Assembly: GCF_902686445.1 (NCBI RefSeq)
Contig: NC_062232.1
Coordinates: 71,503,440-71,567,439, forward strand
Direction of reading: 5' to 3'
DNA length: 64,000 bases
Source of the DNA: Sciurus carolinensis
Taxonomy: Eukaryota > Chordata > Mammalia > Rodentia > Sciuridae
In this document: piece after piece, positions 1-10,130 of the stretch
Layout of the letters: each line of letters starts with the position of its first letter
Numbering within the stretch: position 1 is the stretch's first letter
Notes under the pieces: model-generated
Told to the model about the DNA's origin: nothing
The model's database searches: none
Seen by the model: the letters and a program-made list of their open reading frames with translations, nothing else
Program-made: the position numbers and the translations under genes

Positions 1-850
1 TCTACTCTCAAGGGTCTAAAGTCCATTTCTTCCCATTTATTACAGGCTCATTTCCTCACACCAGCCCATTCCCCCAACAACTCTCTCATTCTCAGGATCA
101 AGAATCCTAATGGGCAATGTTGCCTAATACAAGACCTCTGAAAACTCAATGAGATAATTATACCAACATACCCTGTGGTACCCAATTCCCTACACTCTTC
201 CCATATCCCCTCATCCACTACCCATTTTTCAGTATTGGACCTAAAGGATGCTTTCTTTACCATTCCTCTCTATTCCACCTCATGCCCTCCTTTTGCCTTT
301 ACCTGAACTGACCCTAGAATCATTACCCTGGAATGTTCTCCTGCAAGACTTCAGATTAGCCCCCATTATTTGGCCAAGGTCTCCAACATGATCTGGCCAC
401 TCTGTATTTGTCCCTGAGCCACCTCATACAGTATATATATGATCTCCTGCTCCATATCCCCTTGCCAGAGCTTTCAAAACATCATACTACATTTATTCTC
501 AATTCCCTAGCCCCATGGGGATGCTGGGTTTCTCTGTCTAAAGTCCAACTTTGCTACCCCCAGGTGCAATACCTGGGCATCCTCTTAAACCCCATAACCT
601 GTACAATACCTGCAGAGAGACTTCAGTTATTGAAGGACATTCCACTCCCATCCTCTAAGAGAGAACTGTTTCCCTCTAGGCCTCTTCAATTGCTTTCATA
701 TTCATATTCATTTTTTTTTCTCATAGTTAAGCCTGTATATGAGGCTTCTAAAGGGGACATGATTGAGCCTCTATTCTCATTCCTTTCCCACTTTTCCACC
801 ATATCTACTCTTCAAAATCTACTCTTCAAAAATCACTCCTAAAAGCCTCT
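1..850 (+). pseudogene. pol: ERV1 pol pseudogene: reverse transcriptase domain
   Basis: Frame-shifted translation shows the retroviral RT palm: a segment around 90-170 resembling the N-terminal fingers, a 'LDLKDAFF' type motif near 235-260 (catalytic Asp in motif A), and the motif B/C region between 330 and 470. Near 427-445 the catalytic box reads YIYD where an active enzyme has Y-x-D-D, so the first catalytic Asp of that box is lost. After it comes a 'VQYLGILL' type stretch near 565-590, typical of gammaretroviral RT. Stops and frameshifts occur throughout. The N-terminus is beyond the window edge. No function is expected. Confidence 0.85.
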
Positions 851-899
851 GTTCTCTATCTACCCAATCACTCAAAACTTTCATTCTCTCTCTACATTC

Positions 900-1660
900 A
901 GAACACAGCCAAACCTCAGGGATTATCTATCAAAAGGATGAAGATACTCCACAGCTCACTGTCTTTCTGTACAAACACTTAGATCCTGTATATTAAGGAT
1001 GGCCCCACTGCTTGAAGACTGTGGCCACTGCAGGCCTTCTAAGTTTTGGAAGCCCACAAACTTGCCCTATACCAACCCCTGTTTTGACCACTCACTCCCT
1101 CTCTGACCTTCTTAGTCACCACTAATTCCTCTCTCTTCCCCCAGCTAGAATTCAATTCTTAAAGGCATACCTGCTAGATTCCCTAGGGATTCTCTGTCAG
1201 GACTCTTCATTAAACCCAGTCATCCTCCTCCCCAGGTCAAAATCTTCATCATCTTGTTCCTCTTTCACTCCTGTTCTGAGACCTTAGACCTCCCTAGTAG
1301 CCTTTTCCTTCTTATCAATGACCAACCTCTTCTCAACACCCCAGATTGGTTCATAGAAATTCTCAAAAAGAACCTCCCTACATTGCAGGATATGCCATAA
1401 TCGAAGGGACACTGGCAGAATATTCTACTTTCATTTCATAAAAAATTATTGAGACCTCCCCTCTGCCATCTAGTACCACCTCCCATGGAGTTGAACTCAT
1501 AGTCCTCACCTGGACTCTCCTGCTGGTCAAGGAGAACAAATCAGTCAACATATTCGCTGATTCTAAATATTTTTATAACACCATACTTCCTAACATCCTG
1601 ATATGGAGGAAATGATGTTTCCTCACCCAAAGGGAGACCCCAATTCTTAATGTTAAATTT
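900..1660 (+). pseudogene. pol: ERV1 pol pseudogene: connection / RNase H region
   Basis: Directly follows the RT region. A short stretch near 970-1035 resembles the gammaretroviral connection sequence in which a Leu-Asp-Pro-Val core precedes a Trp-Pro and a Leu-rich helix. The segment near 1490-1580 resembles part of RNase H (a Thr/Ser-Asp-Ser type turn near 1555). The frame changes several times and no catalytic set can be assembled. Called by position between RT and integrase plus weak local similarity. Confidence 0.6.
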
Positions 1661-1699
1661 CTAAAACAGCTGCTATAAGTGGTCCTCCAAGCTTCCAGG

Positions 1700-3045
1700 A
1701 CAGCCATTAGGCATTGCAAAGGACATCAAATGGACCAACTATACCTTTTCTTAGGCAATACCTAAGTCTACCAAATGGCAAAAAATCCAGTTTCACTGGT
1801 CAACATACCTCCCCTATAAAACCTACTGATCCTATATTTTTTTCTACCCCAATCCAGTTCCAATTCTCCCCCAAGGAAAACCAACCCCTCCTGCCCTATT
1901 TACACAATCTCTTTCATCCTTATCTCAGAACACTCCAAACATTTATAAAGACATTCTTCCAATTTTCTCCCACTGACCATCAGTTCCAACGACACATCTC
2001 CCAGTCATGTTCCACTTGCCTCAAAGCTAATCCCAATTCTAACCTTAGACCCACCCCCTTCCTACCCATCAGGCTAGAGGGGTCCTCCTGGTCATCGATT
2101 GGCAGATTGATTTTACTCAAATACCTCCTATAAAAAAATAAAATACCTCTTAGTCTTTGTAGACACCTTCACTCTTTGGGTAGAGGCTTTCCTTACAAGT
2201 AATAAAAGAGCCTCCACCTTCACCAACCTCATCTTCCAGAAAATCACTCCACATTTTGGCTTACAATTTTCCTTCCAGTCAGAAGTGAACCTGAATTCAC
2301 TTCTTCCATATTCCAGGAACTGGCAAAAGATTACAGATTAAATGGAACTTTCATATCCCTTATGATGCCCAATCCTCTGCAAAGGTTGAAAGAACTAATA
2401 AAACCTTAAAAATCACCCTAATCAAGTTATCCATAGAAACCATTTAGACTGGATCAAATTACTCCCTTTTGCTTTCCTACAAATACCTGCCCTCCCTGCA
2501 AAAAACCTTATGATTAGCCTCTTCAAGCTCCTTTATGGAAGACACTTGCTTCCTCCCACTGTCCATCCAGCACCTCTGGATATTCCCCTCTCCCTATTCA
2601 CACCTCTTCTTGCCCATCTAAGGGCCACGCTATGGAAATATACTCACTCTACCCTTCCCCTACCCAAACTTTAAAAATACCTTAACCCCATCACCATTGG
2701 GGATATCATATATAATCCCCTGTCCCTTTTCCCTCTGCTCCCCACAAGAAAAATGGAAAGGTCCCTTTAAGGTCATTTTGACAACTCCTACTACTGCCAA
2801 ACAAGAAGATCACCCTTCTTGGGTCCACCTAAGCAATTTAAAACTTGTCCCTACTGATAATTATTTCAATCTGTTCCCAAAGATCCCACCTCATTATGCA
2901 TCACCTGCCTTCTGGCCATTCCCAAAGAAAAACCTGACTCTTATATCTAGCCCTCCCAATGTCAATTCCCCATGCTCCTTTTCAGACCTTCTTAGAAATC
3001 CTGAGGAACAAACTACATATATCATCTTCTTAACCTCTTAGAATT
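1700..3045 (+). pseudogene. pol: ERV1 pol pseudogene: integrase
   Basis: Retroviral integrase order is visible. A zinc-binding HHCC-like segment near 1900-2030 includes a 'CSTCLKAN' type Cys pair. A core-domain start near 2080-2170 carries 'LVFVDTF' and 'WVEAF' type stretches. The C-terminal domain near 2750-2870 has a 'WKGPFKV' and 'WVHLSNLK' pattern typical of gammaretroviral integrase tails. The frame shifts near 2095-2135 and again after 2330, and in-frame stops are common. The start codon context is meaningless here because integrase is made by polyprotein cleavage. Confidence 0.8.
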
Positions 3046-3189
3046 TCCCCCTCCAAAACGTTAGAACTATGGGAGCTCTGGATCCAAGGAATTTTCATTG
3101 ACCAGATCACCATCCAAATTTTCTTTTTCCTTGTGTCTCATATCATCTTTGACACCTCTGATAGGTACACCAGATATCACACACCTAAA

Positions 3190-4137
3190 TACTATGGCTA
3201 AGGTCTGGCTTCTCCTGGTAGGGATCATACTCAATTTCACCTTTGTCCTGCCAGGGGATCCACCTTGCATCCATTGTATTTCTAGACAAGAAAGTACTTA
3301 CTTATTCATATCTTATACCTACCAATGAGAACAAAAAAACTATTATTCAAGTATGTAACACCCCCCCTCTCTTCCCATAAGAGTAACCAATACCAGATGG
3401 GCCAGAGGGAAATAATGCAGGATATATATGTAATGAATGCCCAGGACAATGGATATATTGAACTTACCTTGGTACATCTGCTGGTGGGGCTCCAAGATCA
3501 GGTTCTACAGATAGTTCTCAAAACTCAGATACCCCAGATAATGCAAAACCATTTCTACCCCACCAGAGCTCCCTTGCACCTACCCATTAAGATGAGGCCA
3601 TATACCTTGGACCCTCAACTTAGTCTACTCATTATATTAACAGATCAGCTCCTAAACCACACCAGTCCACACTTAGCCCAAGGCTGCTGTCTCTGCCTCT
3701 AACCAAGTCCACTTCAATATCTTGATAGTCCTTTAAATATGTTGGTACTACACTACCAAAGATCCAATTCCTCCAATTCTGGACCCAAATTTGACAGAGT
3801 TCAATTGTTTCAAACAGCCCCCCATTTCATTGATTAAAAGGACAGTCTCAATCTCATTTGGCTGCCTCCAAGAGAATGGATGCACAAATATCCAACAAAT
3901 TCACTCAGTCTACAGCATATGTGCCCTACCCCACCTGCAATTCTGAGGCATTCTTCCTTTGCAGGGACCATATTTACCCTTGCCTACCAAAATACATGAC
4001 TGGTCTCTCTGTACAGTGGTCTTTCTTACTCCTCAAAATGTCATTTTACCTAACAACCAAAGTTTGCCTATCTTGATAACAGCACACACCAGAAATAGGA
4101 GACCCCTTCAGTTTATTCCCTTACTTTCGAGGCTAGG
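3190..4137 (+). pseudogene. env: ERV1 env pseudogene: signal peptide and surface (SU) part
   Basis: A hydrophobic leader is encoded near 3193-3255 after the integrase tail, as expected for env, and is followed by a Cys-containing ectodomain-like stretch. The region carries frameshifts and stops. The SU/TM junction and the start of the hydrophobic N-terminus of the transmembrane subunit lie near 4105-4137, where the reading is interrupted by the IAP-like LTR. The protein is not functional and is described only as a fossil. Confidence 0.7.
4132..4137 (+). repeat. Target-site duplication of IAP-like LTR (left copy; right copy 4709-4714)
   Basis: GCTAGG occurs directly on both sides of the LTR. 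Six bases is the expected duplication for ERVK/IAP integrases. Confidence 0.9.
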
Positions 4138-4708
4138 TATCGCGTTCCCTCTGGCCGCAGAGAGAGACACGACAAACGTCTGAAGCTTTGGAAGTTTATT
4201 GTGCACAGTCTTCCTTTCTTTCCCTCTTTTCTATCCCCTTCTCTCTTTTCTTTCTCTCGCTCTCTTTCCCTCTGCTTAACTCTCGCCTGCTCCGGTCGCT
4301 CCGCTCCTCCCGCTCGGCTCACACCTGCTTCGGCCGCTCCGCTTCTCCCGCTCGGCTCACGTCCTCGCTCACACTCTTCTTCCCCGCTTCTTCTCCTACT
4401 CTCAGCTTCTTCTCCTACTCTCAGCTTCTTCTTCTCTCAGCTTCTTCTTACTCCCAGCTTCCGCGCTTACTCCCCCACCCGCCAAGCTTATATACACTTC
4501 AACCAATCAGGGGAGAGCACACGAGGTAAACGCGCGGACAGCTGCAGGCATAGAATAGGTACACGAGGGGGGGCATGCTCTAATCACATCGTTAACTAGC
4601 CAATCATTGGAATTCGCTGGTTGTTTACTGTATAGCTGGCCGCTTTTGGCTCAGTGCCAGGCGCCATCATGACCATGCCCAAGGCTGGGGGTCCCGGGAA
4701 CCCCGACA
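4138..4708 (-). mobile_element. IAP-like (ERVK class) solo LTR inserted in ERV1 env
   Basis: A 571-bp GC- and CpG-rich segment is flanked by a perfect 6-bp direct repeat GCTAGG (4132-4137 and 4709-4714), the target-site duplication size typical of betaretroviral/IAP integration. Read on the minus strand it starts TGTCGGGG and ends GCGATA. It holds a TATA-like GTATATAAGC (about 4482-4495) and a polyadenylation signal AATAAA (about 4195-4204), so it has U3-R-U5 architecture. The env reading resumes directly after the right repeat. Retained CpGs in AT-rich surroundings suggest it is much younger than its host provirus. Confidence 0.9.
4286..4361 (-). repeat. Two 38-bp tandem repeats in the IAP-like LTR
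   Basis: Units 4286-4323 and 4324-4361 differ at only a few positions and share the core CGCTCGGCTCAC. Shorter CTTCTTCTCCTACTCTCAG-type repeats follow at about 4378-4450. IAP-type LTRs characteristically carry such expandable repeats in R. Confidence 0.8.
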
Positions 4709-5240
4709 GCTAGGGATATCCATTGTGATTGGCACTGGAGCAGTGGGATTAGAAACCTCTATCAGCTAGTGTAAGAAGTTGTCAAAACAGTTTATTGAAG
4801 ATATCCAATAGGTCACCGATCATTACTGATTTTACAAAATCAATTGGAATTCCTGGCATCTGTCATCCTGCAAAATAATTGAGGCCTAGATCTCCTTATT
4901 GATGATGAGGTGGCCTCTACCTCTTCCTTAGGGAAAACTGTTGCTTCTATGTCAATCAGTCAGGACTGGTAAGGGATAAGGTTAAACAACTACAGGATCT
5001 GTTGGAACTATGGAGATGGGAGCTAGCTGACTCTTAATGGGACACATAGGGAGACATAAAATGATTGACTTCCTGACTTCTTCCTCTTTAACCCCTCTAA
5101 TACTTATTTTTCTTATAATAACCTTTCTTCCCTGATTTTTTAACTTTACACAGAAGCAAATTCTTGACACAAGTGTCCTGCCTAGCCCAGGCCACCTCCA
5201 AAGAACATGCAAATGCCATTCTGCAACCTCTCACAATGTG
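4709..5240 (+). pseudogene. env: ERV1 env pseudogene: transmembrane (TM) part
   Basis: The env reading continues from the right target duplication of the inserted LTR. In broken frames one sees the hydrophobic N-terminal region of TM, a heptad-type helix, the conserved region before the disulphide loop that gammaretroviral TMs share (about 4880-4960), and a Trp-containing pre-membrane segment with the membrane anchor near 5010-5140. Several stops and frameshifts rule out function. This is a decayed viral gene. Confidence 0.75.
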
Positions 5241-5279
5241 ACTCTCCAGAGAACCATGAGGAAGAAATCATCCATGACA

Positions 5280-5757
5280 ACACTGAAGTTTTCTCCTACT
5301 ACACCCCGCTCAAGTCACAAATAAGGACTATATGAGAACCTAAAATACCGTTCACCTCCTTATCCTCTTCCAGGTCTCTGACAGGGTATCCCCTACACTG
5401 CCCCATTTTAGCAAAAAGTGGTCAGGTGTGATGATGTCACCCAACTCTTTATACCCTTTAGTCTGGAATGAAGGCAGTAGATACTTATAACCCCTATGGA
5501 GTAAAAAGAAACTAAGGATTCTGACCTTATGCAATTCCCCTACCCACCCAAATTCCCCTGCCAAAAAAGTAAGCCTGTCAAAATGTAACTGAAAAACTCC
5601 TCTCATGATGTGACCCTGCTAACCATATAAAACTCAGACCCTTGTTGCAGCCGGTCACCATCTTGCTATTAAAAATTTGCCCTTCTGCTGCTTAATAAAG
5701 CATTGCTGATCCATTGAGGTCTGTCTCGATTTTATTTTCGTTTTGTATTCTCTTTCA
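5280..5757 (+). mobile_element. ERV1 3' LTR
   Basis: Follows env directly. It contains a TATA-like CATATAAAAC (about 5625), a polyadenylation signal AATAAAGC (about 5693) and a T-rich U5 ending TCTTTCA at 5757. The left edge is set at a TG near 5280 and is uncertain by tens of bases. The 5' partner lies outside the window. Confidence 0.7.
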
Positions 5758-6008
5758 GTTTCTTTAATACCCTAGGTAATGCAGTGAGTCAGAAGAAAGG
5801 AAGGAAATTCCTCTTCATCTTTTATTTGATCCAGGTCCTCAGTGGTTGAGGTAATAGCCACTTTCTATGGAGAGATCAATATGTTTTACTGAGTCTATTA
5901 AATAAAATGCTAATCTTCAAGAACACCTACACACATCCAGAAATAATACTTAATCTGGTCACACTATGGCCCAGTTCAGTTGATTAATGAAAGTAATGAT
6001 CACAAGCT
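5758..6008. other. Unassigned spacer
   Basis: Flank between the ERV1 3' LTR and the next LTR. I see no coding potential and no repeat I can name. Confidence 0.4.
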
Positions 6009-6508
6009 TTTAACCATGGTCCACCTTATGCTTTGAATATAACCCTTGCTGCTCTGCCATTGCAACTTATTTTTAAAATGGACAAGTTTCTTTTTCTTCT
6101 TCTCTCCCTGCTTTTTCCTAATCTCTCCCCATCCCTAATCTCAGAGGGAAAAGGATTACCATTCTCTCCCATCCTAGGCAGATTTATCTGTCCTTGAGTA
6201 TACACCCACCATAGAAATGAAGTATTTCAGACTTTGGAGATGGTATGGGAATATCTCAGAAATGATTATCAACTAAATTAATAAGTGAATTATAACTCTG
6301 ACAGAAAGTATGTGGAATATAGCCTTCGAGTCACCTCTTTAAAAGACCCCTGTTCCTGTTGATGGGCAAAATCATAGCTTTTGGGGCAGGACTCCTTTGT
6401 CTTTCTCCTTTGCTAGCAAAGTGATAAACTTTCTTTTTTCTTTTCCTCAAAACCTGTGTCCTGGTTATTGGATTGGCAACATGGACAAGGTACAAGCTTT
6501 CAGCAACA
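6009..6508 (+). mobile_element. Solo LTR, family A (copy 1 of 4)
   Basis: Same family as 9572-10035 (+), 56989-57467 (-) and 58751-59084 (-). Shared marks are a start like T(G)TAACCATGGTCCAC, an early GAATATAACCCTTGCTGCTCTGCCA block, a CTTTGCTAGCAAAGTGATAAA block carrying the polyadenylation-like signal, and an end GCAACA. Two minus-strand copies have 4-bp target duplications, supporting an LTR identity. I see no target duplication for this copy. Family name not recognised. Confidence 0.75.
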
Positions 6509-7265
6509 AGTTCATACCTTATAAACTTGGCACCCATTCTCCTCTCCTTAGACTATTCTTATTCTCCATATAAAGATCAAAACAAGCTCATAATTCTACC
6601 TCACATGTTATAAATACTTAATGTACAATCCAAAACACACTAACTACTTCCTCAGAAGAGAAGTTAAAGTTCTTAGGTGATGTCAACTTTTCCCCTATAG
6701 GAGATTTAAATATTACACTAATATTTTGCATATTTGAAATATTTTTGTTCTTTATTAATTATTTGAACATAGTTTCTTCAGGTCTTTGATTGTTGTTACA
6801 GTAGCTGATATGTCTTTGTCAAATAAGTAAAAAAATTTCACCCCTACCACCAGGCGATTTTCTGTGGGCTATTTTTTTCTACATATAATGTAGCATTTCT
6901 TCACATGTTTTCTAATTTTTTTTGGTTGTTGTTGAGAAGTTGACATTTTGGAGTATGCATTTTAATAACATTAATTTCTCCACCTCCCAAAACTTAACAG
7001 TTGTTGATCATTTGCTCTTGTAATTGTTGATTCTTGTTTTTGCTTTAGCATTTGTTTAGCATTTTTCTAGACTAATTGTACATATTATGTACTCTGAAAT
7101 TATATAAAGTATGGCCTCTAGGGTCTTTGGTTTTTTGTTTTTTGCTTATTTATTTTTTACTTTAAGTCTTAGCATCATAAATGCTACCTTGGCCATTATG
7201 ATTTATTGGTCAGCCAATAATTAATTTGAATAGTTATTTAAATGCTTTGCCTGCAAAAAATTCTA
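6509..7265. other. Unassigned AT-rich sequence
   Basis: No coding potential. T-rich runs near 7118-7160 and patches that look like very old interspersed repeat, without a family I can support. Confidence 0.4.
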
Positions 7266-7271
7266 CTCTTT

Positions 7272-7739
7272 TGTTGGGACTAATGACACATTAACTAACT
7301 CAGGCTGACTCCTTACTCCCTGGCAGGTGAGCAAGATCAAGGCCTCAAAGGCGGTTTCAATAGTTAATGACAATAAATCAGACCACCGTCAGGGATTGGT
7401 TAACAACAGTTCTGCAAATGTGATCAGCTCGTGCTTGCCATATAGTCCTATGGGACTCTCACCTGAGTGACCCCCCCCACCCCCCCCACCCCCGTGCCTT
7501 GCTGACCTTTAAGCTGATTGGTTCCCACCTAGCCTCCACCCTACATAAAAGCTGTGTGACTTCCTCAATAAATGAGTTCCTGCTGTGATTGGTTTCCCTG
7601 AGCGCATCTGATTGTCCTCCGCCCGGAGGGCTGGGTGCAGGCGGTCAGTGGGCCCTACCTATCCCAGTCTGACCTTGTTGGGGAGTGTCCCCTTCCCTTG
7701 TCCCTGGTCGAGAAGAGCAGGGGGCTTAAGACCCCGACA
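7272..7739 (+). mobile_element. ERVK-class (betaretrovirus-like) solo LTR, family K
   Basis: Begins TGTTGGGACTAATGACAC and ends GACCCCGACA, flanked by a perfect 6-bp duplication CTCTTT (7266-7271 and 7740-7745). It matches the LTRs of the proviruses at 39306-45789 and 47391-50577 along its length. TATA-like CTACATAAAAGC lies near 7540 and AATAAATGAG near 7566. A C-rich run with interspersed A (about 7471-7494) is an expansion not present in the other copies. Solo state implies LTR-LTR recombination removed the interior. Confidence 0.93.
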
Positions 7740-7745
7740 CTCTTT

Positions 7746-8588
7746 TTCTGTGATGATGAAACCATACCTGACTATAAAGTGAAATTATAGGAACATTATG
7801 ATGAAGACCCAATGCCTGGGGAAAGGGTTTATTACCCCATCCTCAAACTTTCTTCATGAAACCTAATTAACCATGAGTTCCTATCTATTGGATTGTAAAT
7901 AGCTGTATCTAGGAGTCTAATTACTCCCTCTTGGAATGTAAACACCCCTGTGACAGGTTTCCAAGGTCAGAGATTCAACAGATGCCTGTGAAAAGAGTCA
8001 TTTTGTCTTACAGTTTGTAACATTCTTAATTCTGTAGGAATGTAGTTACATAACTTAGTTGCTAGAATAAATTACTATGCCAATTAACTGTTGTGTACAT
8101 TATAACCCCATAGGCTTGGTTCTTAGAAATACAGCTCTTAGGGACATAAACTCAAGTCATCTTGAGTTACTGAAGCCTGTGGAGAAAGCCATTTCATGCA
8201 AACACTTGCAAGCATGTTACTGTCTTTCCTCTGCACCTGTGAACTACTTATTGTAAAATTTATGCACATGGTACTTGGTCACAAAGGTCAAGAATTCTAA
8301 CCCAACAATGTAATGGCTAAGGAATGACATCAAATTTCCTATAAAGGGACCCCTGTAACCTCAGCTCAGAGCCCAGAACTTCAGAGCACTAGCTCATCTG
8401 GGTTCACCAGAGGATGTAAATAAACCTAAGTTCTCCAACCCTCCAAGTGGTGCATGGTCTCTTGCTAATCATGATTTTCCATATCATTCCTAGGTATGTG
8501 AGTGAAAGGCACAACTTCAAACTTCACACAGTTTACAAGAAATCTTTGATACCGCCGTTTACTGGTGACAAGTTCTGCTTCCTCTAAT
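7746..8588 (+). mobile_element. LTR-like sequence of unrecognised family
   Basis: The segment has LTR hallmarks near its right side: a TATA-like CCTATAAAGGG (about 8340), a GC-richer start region, and a polyadenylation signal AATAAACC (about 8420) followed by a TCTCTTGCTAAT block. I cannot set its ends or find a target duplication. The last ~50 bases (about 8540-8588) may be the leader of the neighbouring minus-strand LTR. Confidence 0.45.
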
Positions 8589-8951
8589 GTTGAAGTCTGA
8601 ACACTAAAGAAGCATGCCAAAGCAAGCATATTAAGCAGGTTTTATTTAAAAGTAGTAATAATCAGACTTCTCCCAGGAGGAAGAAGGGGGCCATGGCTGA
8701 TGTTCTAAAGTCCCCAGAAGTGAGCGCATCCTAAATCTTTTATAGGTTAAATTCTCTTTGGTTCTCCAGTTCTCTACCCCCTTATCTCTCCTTCCTGCCT
8801 ACATGACTAGGCCTGGTTTTGCACGTGAGATGGGCAGAGGGAGGGCCAAAGTGATTCAGGCAGGTAAGGGCCCAGGGGCATTAATTAGCAGCTCCCTGCC
8901 TGATAAGGGCAGGTCAATTTGGTAATCAATGGGGTCTGGAGATTCTTGACA
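8589..8951 (-). mobile_element. LTR, family C3 (minus-strand copy)
   Basis: On the minus strand it starts TGTCAAGAATCTCCAGA and ends CTTCAACA, with TATA-like CCTATAAAAGAT near 8738 and AATAAAACC near 8640. The first ~300 bases match 44813-45119 on the plus strand. The terminal TGT...ACA ends support an LTR. No target duplication found. Confidence 0.75.
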
Positions 8952-9053
8952 TTCCATCCTCCCAGGGGTAGTCTCCAACTTTCAGATGCGGATGACTTTC
9001 ATGGCCTTCATTTCCTCAATTTGACCGGATCCCCTATTTCTACACTAACTGCC

Positions 9054-9457
9054 TGTCCCCAATCCTGGCTTTATAATATAAAGCTGCTCCCTGCCCTTTA
9101 CGCTGGAGTCATTTCCCCACCTCCCAACTACTTGCCAGTCTGTGAACATCCTAGCTAACTATTGGTTCATCAGTCAGCTTGCAAGTATCCTTCTCCGTTA
9201 TTGGTCCTGTTAACCCACGGAATTCGGTTGCTTAAGGATAGCTCCCCACCATTTTTTCTTTCTCTTCTCTACTTACTTTCATGCTTCTCTCTCTCCTCAC
9301 TTTCATGCTGTCTCCTCCATTTCACTCTCCTGCATGTGCGCCCTTTTTCTTTTCCTCTCATTTTCTCTCTTACCCTGCAGGGAGATACTCTGTCTGTGTG
9401 CTTAATAAACTCCCTTATGTGAATTCCTGTGTCCGGAGTGGTTTCTGAGTTCTTACA
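9054..9457 (+). mobile_element. LTR, family C2 (plus-strand copy)
   Basis: Matches 59360-59720 (minus strand) from the TATAATATAAAGCTGC block (9072) to the end GAGTTCTTACA at 9457. Contains a long CT-rich tract (about 9255-9375), an R-region block ACCCTGCAGGGAGA and a polyadenylation signal TTAATAAACTCCC (about 9402). The left edge before 9072 is a guess. Confidence 0.7.
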
Positions 9458-9571
9458 GGTTTCACCTTTGGCCTTTCTCTCCTTGCTGCACAATGATAGA
9501 TGACTAGCCAAAGGTGAGTGACTTATTCAATGTCTTTTCTGAAGTCTTTCCTGGGCATATACACACTGTTG
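9458..9571. other. Short spacer between two LTRs
   Basis: May be leader sequence of the family C2 element or host flank. Nothing else seen. Confidence 0.3.
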
Positions 9572-10035
9572 TGTAACGGTGGTCCACCTCATTCTTTGAA
9601 TATAGCCCTTGCTGCTCTGCCACGGAAGCTTAATTTAAAATGGGCATACTTTTCTTTTCCTGGTCTTCTTCTCCCTAACCTGGGGACAGGAAAGAACATT
9701 ACCTTTTTCTCATCCTAGACCAAGTCATTCCAAGAACCAAGTAATTCAAACTTGGTGATGGTGTCAGAAGATCTAAGGAATGGCTGTCTCCCAAATTAAC
9801 AAGTAAATCACAATGTCCCTACAGGGAACATCTTGAATGGAGTCTTGGAATAACTTCTTTAAAAGCCCCCTGTTTTCTGGAATAGGTAGAATGGTAGCCT
9901 CTGGAACAGGAGTTCCCTTTGCTTCCCTTTTGCTATCAACACAATAAAACCTTTTTTTAAATTTTTTCCTTTGCTCAAATCCATGTCCTCCTTATTAAAT
10001 TGGCATTGGGGAGAAAGATTGAAATTTCAGTAACA
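9572..10035 (+). mobile_element. Solo LTR, family A (copy 2 of 4)
   Basis: Starts TGTAACGGTGGTCCACC and ends CAGTAACA. Homologous along its length to 6009-6508 in the same orientation and to the two minus-strand copies. Contains an AATAAAACC polyadenylation signal near 9940. No clean target duplication. Confidence 0.8.
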
Positions 10036-10070
10036 CTTTTACTTGTGAATAAATGTTTAGTTGCCCAGGA

Positions 10071-10130
10071 CTACATGGGAATTTTACAGTTTCTAAGGGT
10101 CTACATGGGAATTTTACAGTTTCTAAGGGT
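10071..10130 (+). repeat. Perfect 30-bp tandem duplication
   Basis: 10071-10100 and 10101-10130 are identical, beginning CTACATGGGAATTTT and ending CTAAGGGT. The two units abut. A poly-T run follows at 10138-10162. Confidence 0.95.

Larger units (their letters stand above)
1..5757 (+). mobile_element. ERV1 (gammaretrovirus-like) provirus, 3' part, cut by the window edge
   Basis: Conceptual translation with many frameshifts gives, in order, reverse transcriptase, RNase H, integrase, envelope surface and transmembrane parts and a 3' LTR. The order and local wording fit class I (gammaretrovirus-like) endogenous retroviruses. The 5' LTR, gag and the start of pol lie outside the window. Every gene is broken by stops and frameshifts, so this is an old fossil. 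A 571-bp solo LTR of another class sits within env at 4138-4708. Family assignment is from remembered motifs, not a search. Confidence 0.85.

Noticed and set aside
4286..4361. CRISPR-like spaced repeats
   Set aside because: Two directly adjoining units without spacers in a eukaryotic LTR.
4188..4599. Ser/Leu/Pro-rich frames of 113 and 132 codons
   Set aside because: They are antisense readings of the CpG-rich IAP-like LTR and its tandem repeats.
7471..7494. Functional C-rich regulatory element in the solo LTR
   Set aside because: More simply a slippage expansion of the CCCC run seen at the same place in the other family K LTRs.
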